In this document: in pieces, positions 11,101 through 24,721 of the stretch | Position numbering within the stretch: position 1 is the first letter of the stretch | Layout of the letters: the number at the start of each line of letters is the position of its first letter | NCBI RefSeq assembly: GCF_034702125.1 | Contig: NC_085874.1 | Span: 555,001-619,000, forward strand | Direction: 5' to 3' | DNA from: Engraulis encrasicolus | Lineage: Eukaryota; Chordata; Actinopteri; Clupeiformes; Engraulidae | DNA length: 64,000 nt | Position numbers and translations under genes: made by a program | Notes under the pieces: model-generated | The model's input: the letters and a program-made list of their open reading frames with translations, nothing else | What the model was told of the DNA's origin: nothing | Databases searched by the model: none

Positions 11101-14100
11101 GAGCAAAGTGGCTGACTCAGTCACCCGGAACTCCCCCAAAGGCCACCAAAAGGCATTCCGATTAGACAGGAACCTGCCTTCCTTCACACATGATCCACAT
11201 TTGCCCATTACTGCGTACCACTGACCGCACTTCACTCCCGCTTTCATGTGTCTCCCACGTCCACCGCAGCCGCACCGGTTGATGGGAGGATTGCACAAGT
11301 GCAAGTGAGCCCTCGCCAAAGATTTAAACCACAACCACATTGTTATTTTTCAAATGTCTGATGAAAGTTAAAAACCTATTCAGAGACCAACAACATAGCC
11401 TGAGATAATAAATAACAAGAGAAGACTGCCAACAAAACATTATTAACTTACAAAGACAAAAAGCCTGCCCAGTTGCATGTCTCCTTGTCAACTCTACACT
11501 CTCTGTCCATCAACAAGGGAGGAGCACTGCACATTCTAATGACGTTGTACTGCTCAAATGCCATTCTGCAAACATGGCGAGGCAAAAATTGCCTTCTTAT
11601 GTGTTTATGCAAAAACTGTTGAAGCACATCTAAATCTTATGAACGTGCATTACTTAATGAACATACATAGTGTAATAGAAGGTTGTCAAGACAACATTAT
11701 TAACTGCACACATGGATTGTGGACACAAGCCTGTTCCACTGCATGTCTGCTACCATACTTTAAGGACAGACATTACACAGAACATACACAGGCCATGTTG
11801 TCAGGTCCTGTTGACAAGACCGGTTATGAGAAGAAAGACGAAAAAAGGTTCAAAGAGATCTCAACCCACTGATTGGGCATTCAGGTCACTACACCTGAAG
11901 TCCATTACGGTACTTTCCCCCCCTGGCAGGCATTCTCTGGGAATGGGGTGGGGGCAAGAGGAAGAGAAGGGGTGCGGGACAGGGGGACGACTGGTTTGTA
12001 GCAATGGTCAATTTAAAAGTCAGATTGCCATATATTACTGTAATACGCTCTGACAACTCTATTGAGTCCAGCCCTGCTATGCTGGGGGGAGTGAGGAGGG
12101 GGTGGTCGGGCGTAAGAGAGAAAAACTGGTGGAACTAACACACTACACCTGTTGCTTTTCAGCATCCCCACAGTATATCAAATATACAAACAGTGACAGC
12201 TGCTGCAGCCCCCGGAATGAGATAGCGCTGTTGGGGTGGAGGGGTATGGCAGACAGCAAATGCAAGAGACAGAGCCACGCGTTGTTCCTCTGTGATCCAA
12301 TCAACATCCCCAACCATGGGGAGGAGGAGAATTCTGCGGCCCTGTGTACAGGAAAAATGTTCACATCCAGCATTTAAGATGGAGCACCACACACCATTGA
12401 TTCACCCATTCATTAAGCTTACCCCTCCTGGCCCTTCTTTCAATAACCTTCACCACCACCCCCTGGTTTGGGTCCGCCACTCCGGGCCAGGCCCTATCGC
12501 GAGCCTGGTTTCAATTATCAGCTCCATGAAGGCCCACATAATAGAGATGACATGATCTACTGCCTGAATGGGATGGTATGACTCCACGTGATAGGCTGAC
12601 AATCCCACAGCCTCGTTCCGTGCAGACAATCATGAGTTACGAGCGAAAGCCTTTTGATTGGCCGTGCCAATCCGTGGCGGATGAAATTGCGGACGGTCTT
12701 GGAGTAAAGTTCCAGAAGACGCTAGGAAAACAAAAGAGAACTGGCAGGCTTTTGAATTCTTTTATGTCTTGATATCCACCCGGCTTAGTGGTTAAAAGAG
12801 AAAGGCAGGGGCTTCAAACGAGAAATTGACCTATAAACTTTTTTTCTCCCTCCCTCCTCGTCCTCTTCTTTTTCTGGAACTCAAGGCCCGACGTAAATTA
12901 TGATGATTTTTTTTTTAGTCATGCCGTCAGAACTCGGAGGAGGTCAGTTTATCAGAGAATCTGGCTCCGTTTCCACGGAGATCATCGCAACAACCTCTCC
13001 CGGGGTCCTGAACTCAGTGGCAGAACCTCTGGGTCAGGGGGTGATAAATCTGGGGTGTGGGACGGGTCCGATCGAAGCCCCTTGCTGGGGTTGGCTGTCT
13101 GCAACTTGATGGATAGTCACATTTTCTGTCTCCGTGTGAAACATAGTATGCTACATCAAGAAGAAGAAGAAGAAGAAGACAAAGAAGATGAAGAAGGAAA
13201 AAAAACAGCCAAGTTCACATGCATCAAAAAAGTTTGATTCTTGTTAAGTCTAAACTATCTACAGAGAGCAGGAAACTAACGAACAAGGAGAAGGAAAGGT
13301 CTCACTGAGACAAACCATATTTTCTGTCAAAGAAGCCTGGCTACAAATGGATAGGTTTAAACGATTCACCCAGAGAGGAGCTACCCAGAGCTGAGGAGCT
13401 TTAAACAGATGCTCCTGGTATGATAAGACCATATAGCCATATAGATATCCTTGGTGGCGTCTGGAGCATCGCAGGGGGCTCCTACAGAGCTCTGTCAGCC
13501 CATGAGCAGTGTGCTCCACCCCCCCCACCCCCAGCTGTCGGGCCCAGTTGTCCCGAGTCCAGTCGGGCAAGGATGGATGGATGGTTGGATGGATGGTTGG
13601 ATGGAAGAGTGATGAGAAGGATGGAAGGCCCGGATTTGCAGAGGAGGGCAGAAAAAACGTCTGCAACGCTCCTGCTATAGTCCTCTCCACCCACCGGCTC
13701 AACACTGTCAGGGGGCAGGCAGCGGTCTGCCAAGCGGAGGGAAACAGCCCCCTCTGTGTTCCTGCACTGAAATCTGGCACGACACTTGCCTGCGAGAAGG
13801 AGGAATGTCGAGTCACTTACAAGCATGCTTGTGGCCTCACAAACACGGCCTTTGTGTCCTCCCTCTCTCCCCATCCTCTGCATGAAGAAGCATTCGCAAA
13901 AGTTCCACTTCTTAATCGAGTGATCTTGATTCAATGTGCTTTGTGTACAGAATAAATAAAAGATGAGTACCCCTCTTCCTCTTGCCAAAACAAAGGGGGA
14001 TAGGAGAGATGGTGGGATGGTTACACAACAAAGTGCTATAATTTCAGGTCTAAGGGCCTTGAACCCCACGACCACAATATTGCTCTTGTTAACAGGCATC

Positions 14101-14158
14101 TGGTCTGTGGGAAATATTAAAGAATTAAATGAGAACAAACTGAGACACAGACACGGTT
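11101..14158. other. Intergenic DNA without recognised genes
   Basis: Mostly unique-looking sequence. Minor repeats are (GAA)n at about 13158-13180 and (GGATGGATGGTT)n at 13570-13605. Segments at 12590-12740 and 13840-13970 have a more balanced composition than their neighbours, but I see no coding signature. Confidence 0.4.

Positions 14159-14159
<1 letters not shown>

Positions 14160-14226
<67 letters not shown>
14160..14226. repeat. (CA)n microsatellite
   Basis: About 33 units. Confidence 0.97.
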
Positions 14227-14233
<7 letters not shown>

Positions 14234-14432
14234 GATACTGATAACAGGTCCTGGTCTGGTCTGAAAGCAGCCATGCTAGGCCATAAATAGAGAGAGAGCG
14301 GCCTTGTTTCCTATCCGCGCCCAGCAGAATAAATCTCCCCCCAGTTGCCAGTTGCATGCAGAAATAGATCTACAACCATTTCATAAAAAAGGAGACAGAA
14401 CGAGAAAGAGAAAGACAGAACGACAAAGAAAG

Positions 14433-14555
<123 letters not shown>

Positions 14556-15237
14556 CACTGGTCCTTCGGCTGGTAGGATTTGGGTCTGCTGTCCCCAGAG
14601 GATAAGTCCCATACAGCCTTGAGAGAGTCAGTAGGATATGTGTTTTATTTCCAAACACAGCCAGCAAGAGAAGAGGGAGATAAAGGTTACATTGACTCAA
14701 GGCTGGAGTTTGATTTAAAGGGAATGGAAAGCCAAAAAAAAAGAGAGAAACGAAATCTCAGTCAAGCAGGGAAAACGTTTGCTAAAAAGGTCAACCCTTT
14801 CAGTGTTATTAATGTGTGTTTTTTTCCTTTTACTCAAACAGCAAGTGCATCTGACTGTGCCTCTGTTTGTGTGTACACACACGCACATACGGCTTCGGTT
14901 CATTCGACTGGTCAAAAAGTCGAGGTGAACCAGAGAGTGAGTAATCCGAGCTGACATGTTATGTCTCGGAGCCTTGTGTTTGCCGACTTCAACTATGCGT
15001 CTCAGCTCAGACAGGGTAAGGCAAGGCCCCGGCTCGTATTTGGTTAATGTTTAGAGTCTGGGAGCGGTGCGAGTGAGTGAGTGAGTGGCAGCCGAATGTG
15101 CAAGTGGCACATTGTGGACCTGGCAGATCTTTCATCATGACTGATCTGTTTTTGCCGTCTCTCTTCGGGGAACGTTACCCCCACATGCCCCAGGGGGAAG
15201 CCAGAGTTTCAGGTTAACCAAAAGAAAGCAGCTTGGG

Positions 15238-15389
15238 GTGGGGTGGCTCAGAGGACTAGGGCGCCGTCTCATTAAATCGGGGACCCAGGCTCTATTCCGA
15301 CCTAAGGTAATTTCTCCCACAACTTTCCTATCACCGTCTTTGACTGTCCTGTCCAATACCCCAAAAAGTTTTTTTTTTTTTTTTTTTTT
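15238..15389 (+). mobile_element. tRNA-derived SINE
   Basis: Begins GTGGGGTGGCTCAGAGGA, an A-box-like motif, followed about 50 bases later by GGCTCTATTCCGACC, a degenerate B box. A downstream body containing GACTGTCCTGTCCAATAC ends in CCCCAAAAAG and a 20+ base T run. Its tail matches the fragment at 39401-39488 in brox intron 10. Confidence 0.7.
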
Positions 15390-15910
15390 AAGAGCAGCGC
15401 GAGTAGGCCTTGCTGAAGAGCACTCATGATTCAGGGAGTCTTGTTAGTTGCCTTGTGTTGTTGGCATCCATTCTCTAATGCACTTACTAAGCACCTGGTT
15501 GCACAAAAACGTTGTTCATCTACTTGGCAGAGGAGTTGCGTTGATTGGAAACAGTGGATGGTTATAGCCTACAGCGGATATGCAGCGGGACACTTGCCCT
15601 CTCCCGAGTCCAAAAGGGTTGGTTTCCTGACTCCCTGGTCATTGCATTAGAGTGCCTTTTTTTGGACCGCAGAGAGCCAAAAATATGAGCTCAGAACTTG
15701 GCAAACACTCCTTAAGTTGCTTTTCCACTGCAAGCGTTTTAGTATGATGCAAATTACCCAATAACAACACAGCTCCAGTCCAGGAAATACTGACTTTTTT
15801 CACATCCTCTTCAAACACGTTGGTTAAGAGGGAACACGTCTATGTTGCAATCCAAAACTTATGATGGGGCAATGTTGCAAAAGCCCAGACTGACTCTACA
15901 TTTCCCTCTT

Positions 15911-16004
15911 GTGGTTAGTCATGAGAAGTAAATGAATCACTTGAGATGGGCCATCGTGTGGTTAGTCATGAGAAGTAAATGAATCACTTGAGACGGGCCA
16001 TCGC
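15911..16004. repeat. 47-bp tandem duplication
   Basis: Two adjacent copies starting GTGGTTAGTCATGAGAAGTA at 15911 and 15958 differ at about one internal position (GAGATGGG versus GAGACGGG). The high identity implies a recent event. Confidence 0.95.
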
Positions 16005-16319
16005 GGGTGCATGTCAATCTACTTCCTCCTATCCTTTCCTGTTGCTTGTGGCCTCTTGCCCCGGTGTCACCCTGCCACGGTGGAGAAAACAATAAAGCGT
16101 CCCCACTGTCAAACTAGGCAGAACAACTTTTGTGGGGCTTTTCCCCATTCAGCACCCCAATTGTGAATGAGATAATAACCTTTAAATTGTCATTGTGCGT
16201 AGAATTGTTTGAAAATGAAATCACCAATGAGGTTGTGTCTCGACGGGAGGAACTAGCTTGACTTGTACACCATGACAAAGAAATGCAGATGTTGTGTGCA
16301 AGTACTGAGTACAACTTTT

Positions 16320-16324
<5 letters not shown>

Positions 16325-16392
<68 letters not shown>
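16325..16392. repeat. (GA)n microsatellite
   Basis: About 34 units. Confidence 0.97.
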
Positions 16393-16396
<4 letters not shown>

Positions 16397-16567
16397 CATT
16401 TTTCAATATATCTGACCCTGCCTTCAGGCCTCTGATAGTGCAAGAATGCATCTAGCAAAAGCAGCCCACTGAGAAGTCGCCTCCAACACTGAGCAGGGGG
16501 AAAGAAATAGCAGCCAGCCCATGTCGAGTATGATCTTTTCTACGTGTCGAGTTGAGCTACCAAGCCA

Positions 16568-16660
16568 TTTATAACGTGCTACAAGTACGAGTACAAGTAT
16601 GAGTATAATGAGTATAATGAGTATAATGAGCAGTATCGGGAGCCCGGTGCATCCCTAGTT
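16568..16660. mobile_element. Truncated MITE end related to the 5821-6200 element
   Basis: Ends with CGGTGCATCCCTA, the same terminus as 5821-6200. The preceding sequence has GAGTATAAT repeated three times and ACAAGTACGAGTACAAG. The left half is missing. Confidence 0.6.
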
Positions 16661-17416
16661 ATTTGGGGTGGACAAACGGGATTGAAAAAGTGAAAGTCCT
16701 GCCAGATATCCTTTCTTCCTATGTTGCTAACACAGACTTCACCAACTAACTCATCAACCTGGATGAGAGGGTGTGTGGTAGAATCAACTGGTTCTTTAAA
16801 TTAGCTGGAGCATGTGGCAGGGTTTTTACTTCCTGAACCCAAGATGCCCATCTCTGAAATTAGGGTCATTAGGGTTTGGCCAAAGTTAACAACAAATTGA
16901 TAGCTCATCATGACAAAGTAGCCCATCTCGACAGAACAGTGGCAGAACTCTCTCAATGATCTCACTCCAGTTCACGTCAAGGCAGAGTGTCTGATAAGAG
17001 AAGTCAATAAGGAGACAAATTATACTGGGCACCAGACGGGAATTTCCACTGGATCCCACAATAGAAAAGAAAATCAAGAGTCAGAGCTCATCCAACACCA
17101 CAGAGACCATTCCCTCACTACTTATGTTTTTAATTACAGATTTTAAACCATCAAAGAGTAAACAAGTAATTATCTAGCTTTTGAAGATTAGACACACATG
17201 AGTGAGTGTTAGGTGTGCTGTTGTTCACCAGAGAGCGATTGCATTGGCAAGAGATGTTATTGTAGTATTATTCAACATTCTGATAATGGCTGCCATTATT
17301 TCATTACCAGACACACTGATTTTCACCCAACCCCTGGATCACTTAAACACACACGTACACGCACACACACACACATGTGCGGCAGTGGTGATGCTGAACT
17401 TGGGGCTCTGCTTTCC
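16661..17416. other. Non-coding stretch, nothing recognised
   Basis: No exon or repeat recognised apart from a short CA patch near 17347. Confidence 0.45.
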
Positions 17417-19544
17417 CAGGGGTGGAACTTAATTTTTTTCCCCACCAGTCACGGTGGCAGGTAGATTTCAAAATCTACCAGTCACTCACTGTTTTTACCA
17501 GTAAAAGTGACTGGTGGGTTGGAAAATTTACCAGTCACCACTGAAATGTACCCGTCATCATTGGCAGGTGGACGCAGGGCCGGTTCTGGCTTATTTGGTG
17601 CCCTAGGCGAGTTTGATTTCTGGCGCCCCCCCTACCTTTGAAAGAAAAAAAAAAATCTTTCTTATACCTCACAGAACACAAGACTAATATCCTTAGTAAG
17701 CTTAACTAAATAGCATCAAGAACAATAACCGTTTTTCATCAAATGGATTTGTGGTTCTTTTTGACAGGCGACCAACACATCAGATTGAGTCGCATGAAAG
17801 TAGCTTCACTGTGTGGTGTGTTGGATGTGATGGTGGTGGGGCCCCCAATGTGTTTGAATTGTAACGTGAAATTGAAATGCCAGGAGAGTGATACAGTACA
17901 TTTGCATGTAAAATGCATGTGTAGACAATAAGCCTACCAAGGAGGTCTGCATTGATCTACACTATCTACAGCATCACAAAGCATGGCAGCATAACAATTT
18001 TAATAAGCTACACATTTGTGCTGTCTTCCAAACCAATTTCATTTCTGGACTGGAAATAGTGGTGCATTTGTGAGTAGGAGAATGAGAAGGGGGCTATCTA
18101 TGTGTTTGGAGGGACAGGGTGAGAGAAAGGGAGAAGAGCTGTCACGCTATTGAATTTCATAATATACAAAATATAGTAAATAGCCTCACTTGTCTGCTGT
18201 GCATCGTCAGAGAGATTCTAGAATGAGAGGGGACATATGGCGGCCATCTTGGTGACGCCTCCGGGGTGCTATTTCGCGATTAAGTAGACCAGATCTGAGA
18301 GTCAATGGGGAAAATGAATGGGGAAACTGAGTATAGGACGGAGGGGAACCCAGCGGTTGTGAAAACCATATGGTTGAAACGACCGTGAAAAACTGATCAA
18401 TCTAGACTACTTGGTTGTGTCATACGAGTCAAAATAAAGCTTTTTGAGCCACTTTTCTCACGGTTTTTTTGACAGAGCGCAGGCGCAGTAGTTCCATAAC
18501 GGCACGAGAGCAACGGCTTTTCAAAACTGAGCATGTGCATAATTTCGCGTGCGCCGATGCAGCCAGATGATTGGATCACTGGCAACGCAGCTCAGCAGGC
18601 ACATTGGCTCTTGTTACCAGAAAGGCGGGAGATGTGCGGGTAGACGCCATATTTGTGTTACGAATCTTCACCGTTAATTTCTATGTACCTGTTCTATCTC
18701 CTCTTACTAGAATATTTCTGGCATGGTTCTGTTACATGATTAATGTAGGCTATGTCATTCTGGTCTGGAAATTAATGTTTTTTTAAGCTTACAACAAGCA
18801 GGCAATTCATGTGGATGGAAGGAGATATGGCAGCTAAAATTGTTTTAAACATTGCACCAGTCTTACTTTACATTGCTTGTCAACCTAAGCAAGTATTATG
18901 ATATCAGGTGGGTGTTAGTGAGTAGTGAGTAGGCTACTAACAGCTACTTTACTGGATTTCATTGCTTGGCATACTTGGCTAATGTTAGCATGCTAACTAG
19001 CGATTTCTCTGATCAAAAACAAAGCTCTTTTTCTCTCTAATTCCAAATAGTAACCTCATAACTATTAGGCTTTCCATAATCACAAACGGTTGCTGATTAA
19101 ATCACATAGTTCCAAAGCACCCTCTGAAACTCCTGCATCATGCAATGAGTGGTTTAATGAGAACATAATAATCTCCATCCAGCAGAGCAGCACTACTGTT
19201 TGCGCTTGCCCCCTCTGTCTCTCGATTGAGTCTCCAAATTCAAAATAGACCGCACGCTGTCACTCGTCCCGCCCCCTTTCTCAGAACTGTCTGTTTATTG
19301 GTTCACAGACTTCCCAGAGACAGTTGGAAGAGATATTACTATTGGCTGAGGGGCGCTTTGCCGTGAGGAGCGCTTTCGCCACTCTCTGTTGATTGCGACT
19401 TCATAAAAAAACTTCATATCGCAAAATTATGCATAGGAGAGCGCCATTTCGGCGCCCCTTCTTCACATGGCGCTCTAGGCGACCGCCTAGCCGGCCTATG
19501 CTAAAAACCGGCCCTGGGTGGACGGGTGCTTATTTCCATCCCTG
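17417..19544. mobile_element. Outer hAT-like MITE split by a second element
   Basis: Left part 17417-17574 begins CAGGGGTGGAACTTAA and carries repeated ACCAGTCAC phrases. Right part 19525-19544 ends ATTTCCATCCCTG. Without the insertion it would be about 186 bp. Target duplication around it is unclear (GCTTTC shared only). Confidence 0.6.
17575..19516. mobile_element. Non-autonomous hAT element (1.94 kb) nested in another MITE
   Basis: Termini CAGGGCCGGTTCTGGC and ACCGGCCCTG form inverted repeats next to GCCCTAGGCGA-type subterminal motifs. A perfect 8-bp target duplication GGTGGACG lies at 17567-17574 and 19517-19524. There is no transposase-like frame. The interior includes GC-rich TATGGCGGCCATCTTGG near 18237 and may be composite. 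A related short copy is at 22037-22411. Confidence 0.88.
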
Positions 19545-22036
19545 GCTTTCACCCAGTTCCAACTGCATGTGAAGGGCAGTGAGCACGTGAGGCAAGGCCA
19601 AGCCTGTACCCCATGAGGCTCATCATTGACATCCTGACACACAAATCACAGAGGGGCCACGTGCGCTCACTCACTCCTCCTACCGGACAACAACCTTCTC
19701 AAGGACTCTTGTGCAAATGAACATAGCCATCTCCATAGCTACAGCAATCAAGTCCAGGAATGAAAGCAGTTTTTGTTTATTACTGGTGCTACGACCATCT
19801 ACTTTCACCTCTGATCAAGTCCCACTTTGAAGCAAAGTAGGTAAATAAATAACTACCGGTTTCAGACACGGAACCACAAAAAAACAGACAACAATTTAGA
19901 TCTTATGCCACGGTATTAGCCTAGTAAACTAGCGCCACCCGCTGGCTGTCTTTTTTTTTCTTCCTGCGACTGATCTAGCCTTGATCCATAGCCGTGAACT
20001 GCCAATGGGGCACCTAACTCACGCCCTTCTACTTCCGAGCCGTGGGGCTATAGCCCTCAAAATTTTGAATGGGAGTTAATGGAGCAAGTCAAGCTAAATC
20101 CTCATCCCGTTTGGCATGTGCTCCGGATGATGGCAGTGAATTTAAAATGTTTGGATTTGCGTCGTAATACCACTCATTTTTGGCACGCGAGAAAGGTTAT
20201 TTTAGCTTCTGTGCAAAACTGTGTTAGAGACTACAACTTGCGCCTCGCATATTTGACGTGAACCGAGACACAGCCAACCCTACTGCTGCACCGCGGCTGA
20301 AGGGGCTGCACGTCGGACATGCGATTGCTGTGTAGTCCAATTAATTACATATTTTTGCACGCATACAACTCAAAAATTGCTTGCCAAGTGAAGTCGACAA
20401 GCACACCATGTGTTATCATTAATTCTGAAGTACAGCATATGTGTGATCGATGGGGGAATGCGAGGTGGATCGGGAAATAGCTTTGATCAGTCCATTACAG
20501 CCCAGTCAAAAGTTTTGGCTTTCAAAGCCCCATGAGCTGCCCGGAAGGGGTGGAGAAGGGGTGGAGACTTGGGTGCCCCATATGCCCTGAGTCTGGCAAA
20601 CCAATCACAACGCAGAGATGTGTTTTGAATCAAAGCGGGCGGGTTATGAGGGAGTGACGACGAAAACTGCAACGCTGGGAAAGCACAACAAGAAAAGTGG
20701 AGCTGATTGGTCAGAGCATTGGCCTATAGACAAAGATACGGTTTAAAAGACAATGGGTTGTTCTCATTAACAATCTTCGGATGCATCAATCGTCGGGGCC
20801 AGACTAAATTATACATCCAAACTCAAATTTAGTCCGGTTTATCAGGCTACCACCGGATACAATTTATACCAATCTCAAATGCATTGAACCGAAGGTGTCA
20901 GACGTCATGAGAGAAGGGCTATTTGATTGCCACACATTTGCTGCGCTTTTTTCAAGAATACTTGTTACCACCATCATCAATTTCCAAGTATTCCGTTATG
21001 ACACTATGAAACTTAACATGCATGAATCTTCTAACTTACATGTCAACCATTTTGAATAGTTAACCGGTCATAGACGTCGTTGTCTGAAAAAACATGCCTT
21101 GAGTGGTCAGCATACATTTTGAAAATAAATGGCTAAATCACAAACGGGACCTTTGGAAAAAAAACTAATAAACCACTTAAGGGTCAGGTGCCGTTTACAA
21201 TCACATGTGTGGACTGTGTGGACACATCCATGGACTGTAGAAAAATAGGTCAAAAAGGTTAAGACATAGCTATACACAATACCTTAAACATACTGCATCT
21301 GCAATCCTCTTAAGCAAGAAAAATGTGACAAACAAGGTTCACGGGTCAAATAAATGTGTTAATCCACTTCACACAAATGTTGGCAACTGAAAGATGTAGG
21401 TCTGTGTATTGCGTGCAAGCTTAATTTTCATCATGTTACTCATAGGCTGTGTGGCATGTGACACTCAGGTACCTGCCTCAGACAGTGGTAAAAAATATAG
21501 GTTTGTGTATTTTAATATTGTGTATTTTAAAGATTTTTCAATCAAAATGCCGACTGCAGGTAGGCAGAAGACAGGTAACACATACCTTTAAGAGTGTTTG
21601 ACTTGCCTGACTGCCAAATGAGAAAAAAACAACTTGCCGTCTACAGTGGTCTAATCTACCACTCGTGCACTTAGTCAAACTCTGCATCTAAGTCCAGATT
21701 TATAGACAACCAGTCCGGAGAGAGCCACAGCGTCTGCACCCCGGGACAAACGGCTGGCTCCAAGGGCAAGTCCACCACTAATCCATTATTTCCCCTGGGA
21801 GATGGAATGGACTTGAGTGATTTCCAGCCACCTTCATCGCAACCCAGAGGGGTCATGGCAGACATAAGCTATACTCCTCTAACAAAATGCATGGTCTGGT
21901 CTGCCTAATTAAATTATAGGCAAGGGCCGTCAGAAGCTGCCAACAGTGGTCAGGAGGCAGCAGCAGGGGCACTCTGTATAAGACGATGACTATAAATGTG
22001 AGGACATTCAAGGTTGCGTGCGTGCGTATGAGTGGC
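19545..22036. other. Intergenic DNA, repeats likely but not identified
   Basis: Contains a phrase often seen in fish repeats (AGCCCTCAAAATTTTGAATG near 20050). No coding exon supported. Confidence 0.4.
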
Positions 22037-22407
22037 AGGCCCTGTTCTAGTCAGTTTAGTGCCCTAGGCAAGCACCCCTTTCCTTTTTGTGCGTTTCCAA
22101 ATTGTCATCTGTAAACAGTGTTGTACATCTGAGCACAGCATGGAGCAACTACAAAGCTGTTTCAGGAGTAAAACAGATTAGGTTAGAAGAGCCTGGACTC
22201 CAGGTTCATGAACTATGTAGTATAGCCCCCTGATCTAGAGCATACATGTTTGCTGAGTGCCCACATATAGTCAATGTCCATGTAAAGTTTAATGTTTCAT
22301 TTCGTTTGACGTTCTAATTCTGTGAGACTTTTGGGCATTACTGGCGCCCCGAGACATTTTGCGCCCTAGGCGACTGCCTTGTCTGCTTTACTGCACCGGT
22401 GTTCGGC

Positions 22408-22411
<4 letters not shown>
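22037..22411. mobile_element. hAT-like element related to 17575-19516
   Basis: CAGGCCCTGTTCTAGTCAG at the left and CGGTGTTCGGCCCTG at the right, with GTGCCCTAGGCAAGC and GCGCCCTAGGCGACTGCC subterminal motifs shared with the larger element. It abuts a (GT)n array that hides the right target duplication. Confidence 0.65.

Positions 22412-22480
<69 letters not shown>
22411..22480. repeat. (GT)n microsatellite
   Basis: About 35 units directly following the hAT-like terminus. Confidence 0.97.
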
Positions 22481-22481
<1 letters not shown>

Positions 22482-24687
22482 GGACAAGAGCACTTATTAC
22501 TATGAGATGCTGTCTGACATCAGGCATGTATTCTCCATATCTAACTGTTGTGCAAAAAAAGAGGTAATAAAAACATTGTAAAGAATTGCATGCTTTCCCT
22601 GAGAGTGTTTCCAGTGAAAATTAAATTCCCAAAGTGCAAAGTAGACTGCAATGCAAAACAGCGTATTGATATACATTGAGCCGTGGCATAAAGTAAATGT
22701 TAAATGAGACTTCAAGCCAAGTGCATACTACAATAAATAATTTGGTATCAGATCACTGAGACAGCAAGATTCCCTTCTTCATACAGTGGTGGTCAAAGAT
22801 TCTCTGTTCATTTAGAACGTCTCTGGTGGTGGTGGTAAGTAACGTCATTGTGAGGTGGAGGGGGGCATGATGTTGTCTGCCTGTCTTGCCTAACCCAAGC
22901 ATCACATAACCTAGCCCAAATTACTGTGATCAACCCTCTCGTCTCAATAAGACAGACACAATCGCATTCCATTGCGACGACACACATCACCGTGGACGCA
23001 TCTTAGCTAGCCACGGCTAACTCAACTAGCCGTGTTCCAGTGGTGCACTGATGCAACTGTAAGCTTCGCGACTATTTTTGGCCAAAACTACATCATGAAA
23101 GTAAGTTAGCAGAGAACATGCTTTCTCCATACTCCTTGATCCCAAACTAGGCAAAGCGATGTTCGCTACAGTTAGCCATCAAATGTTTACCGGTTGATAG
23201 TATCTTAAACATTTTGAACAATATCCAGTCAGATTCAGCTTTTGTTGCGCTCACTAAATGCACGCATACTTACTCGAGAAAGAAAGGAGAATACTAGCAA
23301 TCTACTCGTAACAATTAAAAGATTTGGTTCAACAGCTTAGCCTATTACACTGGCATACTTCAGAGTCAGCGCCACCATTGAAGCACACAAAACATAGCTG
23401 GAAGGTACAGAAAGACTGTAATGCCTTACTCTGATTTTTTTTCCCCGTGGAAGAGTTCAAGCATGACGCCCGGAAAAATTTCTGTTGTCTGTTTGGAATT
23501 GTGTGATACTCCCAACAGGAAGTAAGCTCCCGTGGCGTTGCAGTGGACAAGTATCCCATTGGATAGCGATATGCGAGAAAGCAAAGCGAAGCCCCCTTGA
23601 GTCGGCCGCACCACTCCTTACCTCAAACTTGCAATGCATGCTTTGATCAGAGGGGAGCGCAAAGCAGATGTTCAAAGCACTCTCGGTAGTTTAGCAACAT
23701 TGTAGCCACTGAAGCTTTGCCAGGAAGCATGCAGGCATCTTCTGGGGTTTAAACGACTTGTATTTTCAATTATGCCTTTTTAGCCTAGTGCGCACAGGTT
23801 TCATCAGCACACTCGTGATGTTGTACGACGTAACAGATTCGAAATGTACTTAACTAGATTTTATCTCTAGTCCACTAAGTAGCACACATAACACAACTGT
23901 CACGCACACTTAATAATTTCTATAACCATGTGACCGTCCGTGGACATGGTCTACCTATAATGGAAGCCCAGATGTTCTATTTTAGGTTGTCTGTATGGAT
24001 TGGATGAATCTATCGCCATCTGGCGGCGGTTGCTGGCGAAATCAGTCACCTGGAAAACTTTATTGCAGCAACACAATTTAATTCTGCTCACATACGTGGT
24101 GTGGCGAGGATCCGTCGTTTTCAGTCGGTTACATTTATTTCTGCCACCATCGACATCAGTACATCGAGACCTATCTATTGTGTGTTTATCTATAGGCAGG
24201 TACACTTGATGTTTATGGAGACCATGTCTCACCTTCAGGGAGTGGTCCAAGAAAATGGCTGATACTTGTAAGCTAACGTGAAGCAAGCAGTAAACCTACT
24301 AATAGTAGAGCATTGTGGCTTTATTCTCAGTTAATAAAAAGTCAGAGGGCTCTAATATCAGGTTTACCACTTCTGAGTTAACATATTACAATAACTTACT
24401 ACACCATACTGGAATTAACCTTGGTCTATTTCCTTTGTTCCACTGAATATTGTCTTGGCTAGATAGCCTGCCTATTGCAACATCTATTGAGTGACCGAGT
24501 CTGAAGGCCACATAAACGTTCAAAATTTCTTTTTTCCCCCAACAAAAAAACGCCACACTCTGACAACTTGGGGAATGGTCATAAATGGGTATGCTTATAA
24601 TAAACAAAAGATTCAATACCAATGACAACCATACTGCTTCCACTTTCTCTTTAAAACAAGCATGCTTGAGTAAGTCTTAATTATACA

Positions 24688-24721
<34 letters not shown>

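Noticed and set aside
12900..13237. Plus-strand frames MPSELGGGQFI... and a poly-Glu frame
   Set aside because: No recognisable domain; the second is a GAA microsatellite translation. Kept only as intergenic sequence.
13509..13955. Plus-strand 148-codon frame in intergenic DNA
   Set aside because: Contains GGAT-repeat translation (WMVGWMVG), overlaps an equally long minus-strand frame, and shows no domain or splice context.
18240..18660. GGCGGCCATCTTGG and GACGCCATATTTGTG as a further MITE inside the hAT element
   Set aside because: The inverted similarity is short and imperfect, and no target duplication could be found, so it is noted only as possible composite interior.
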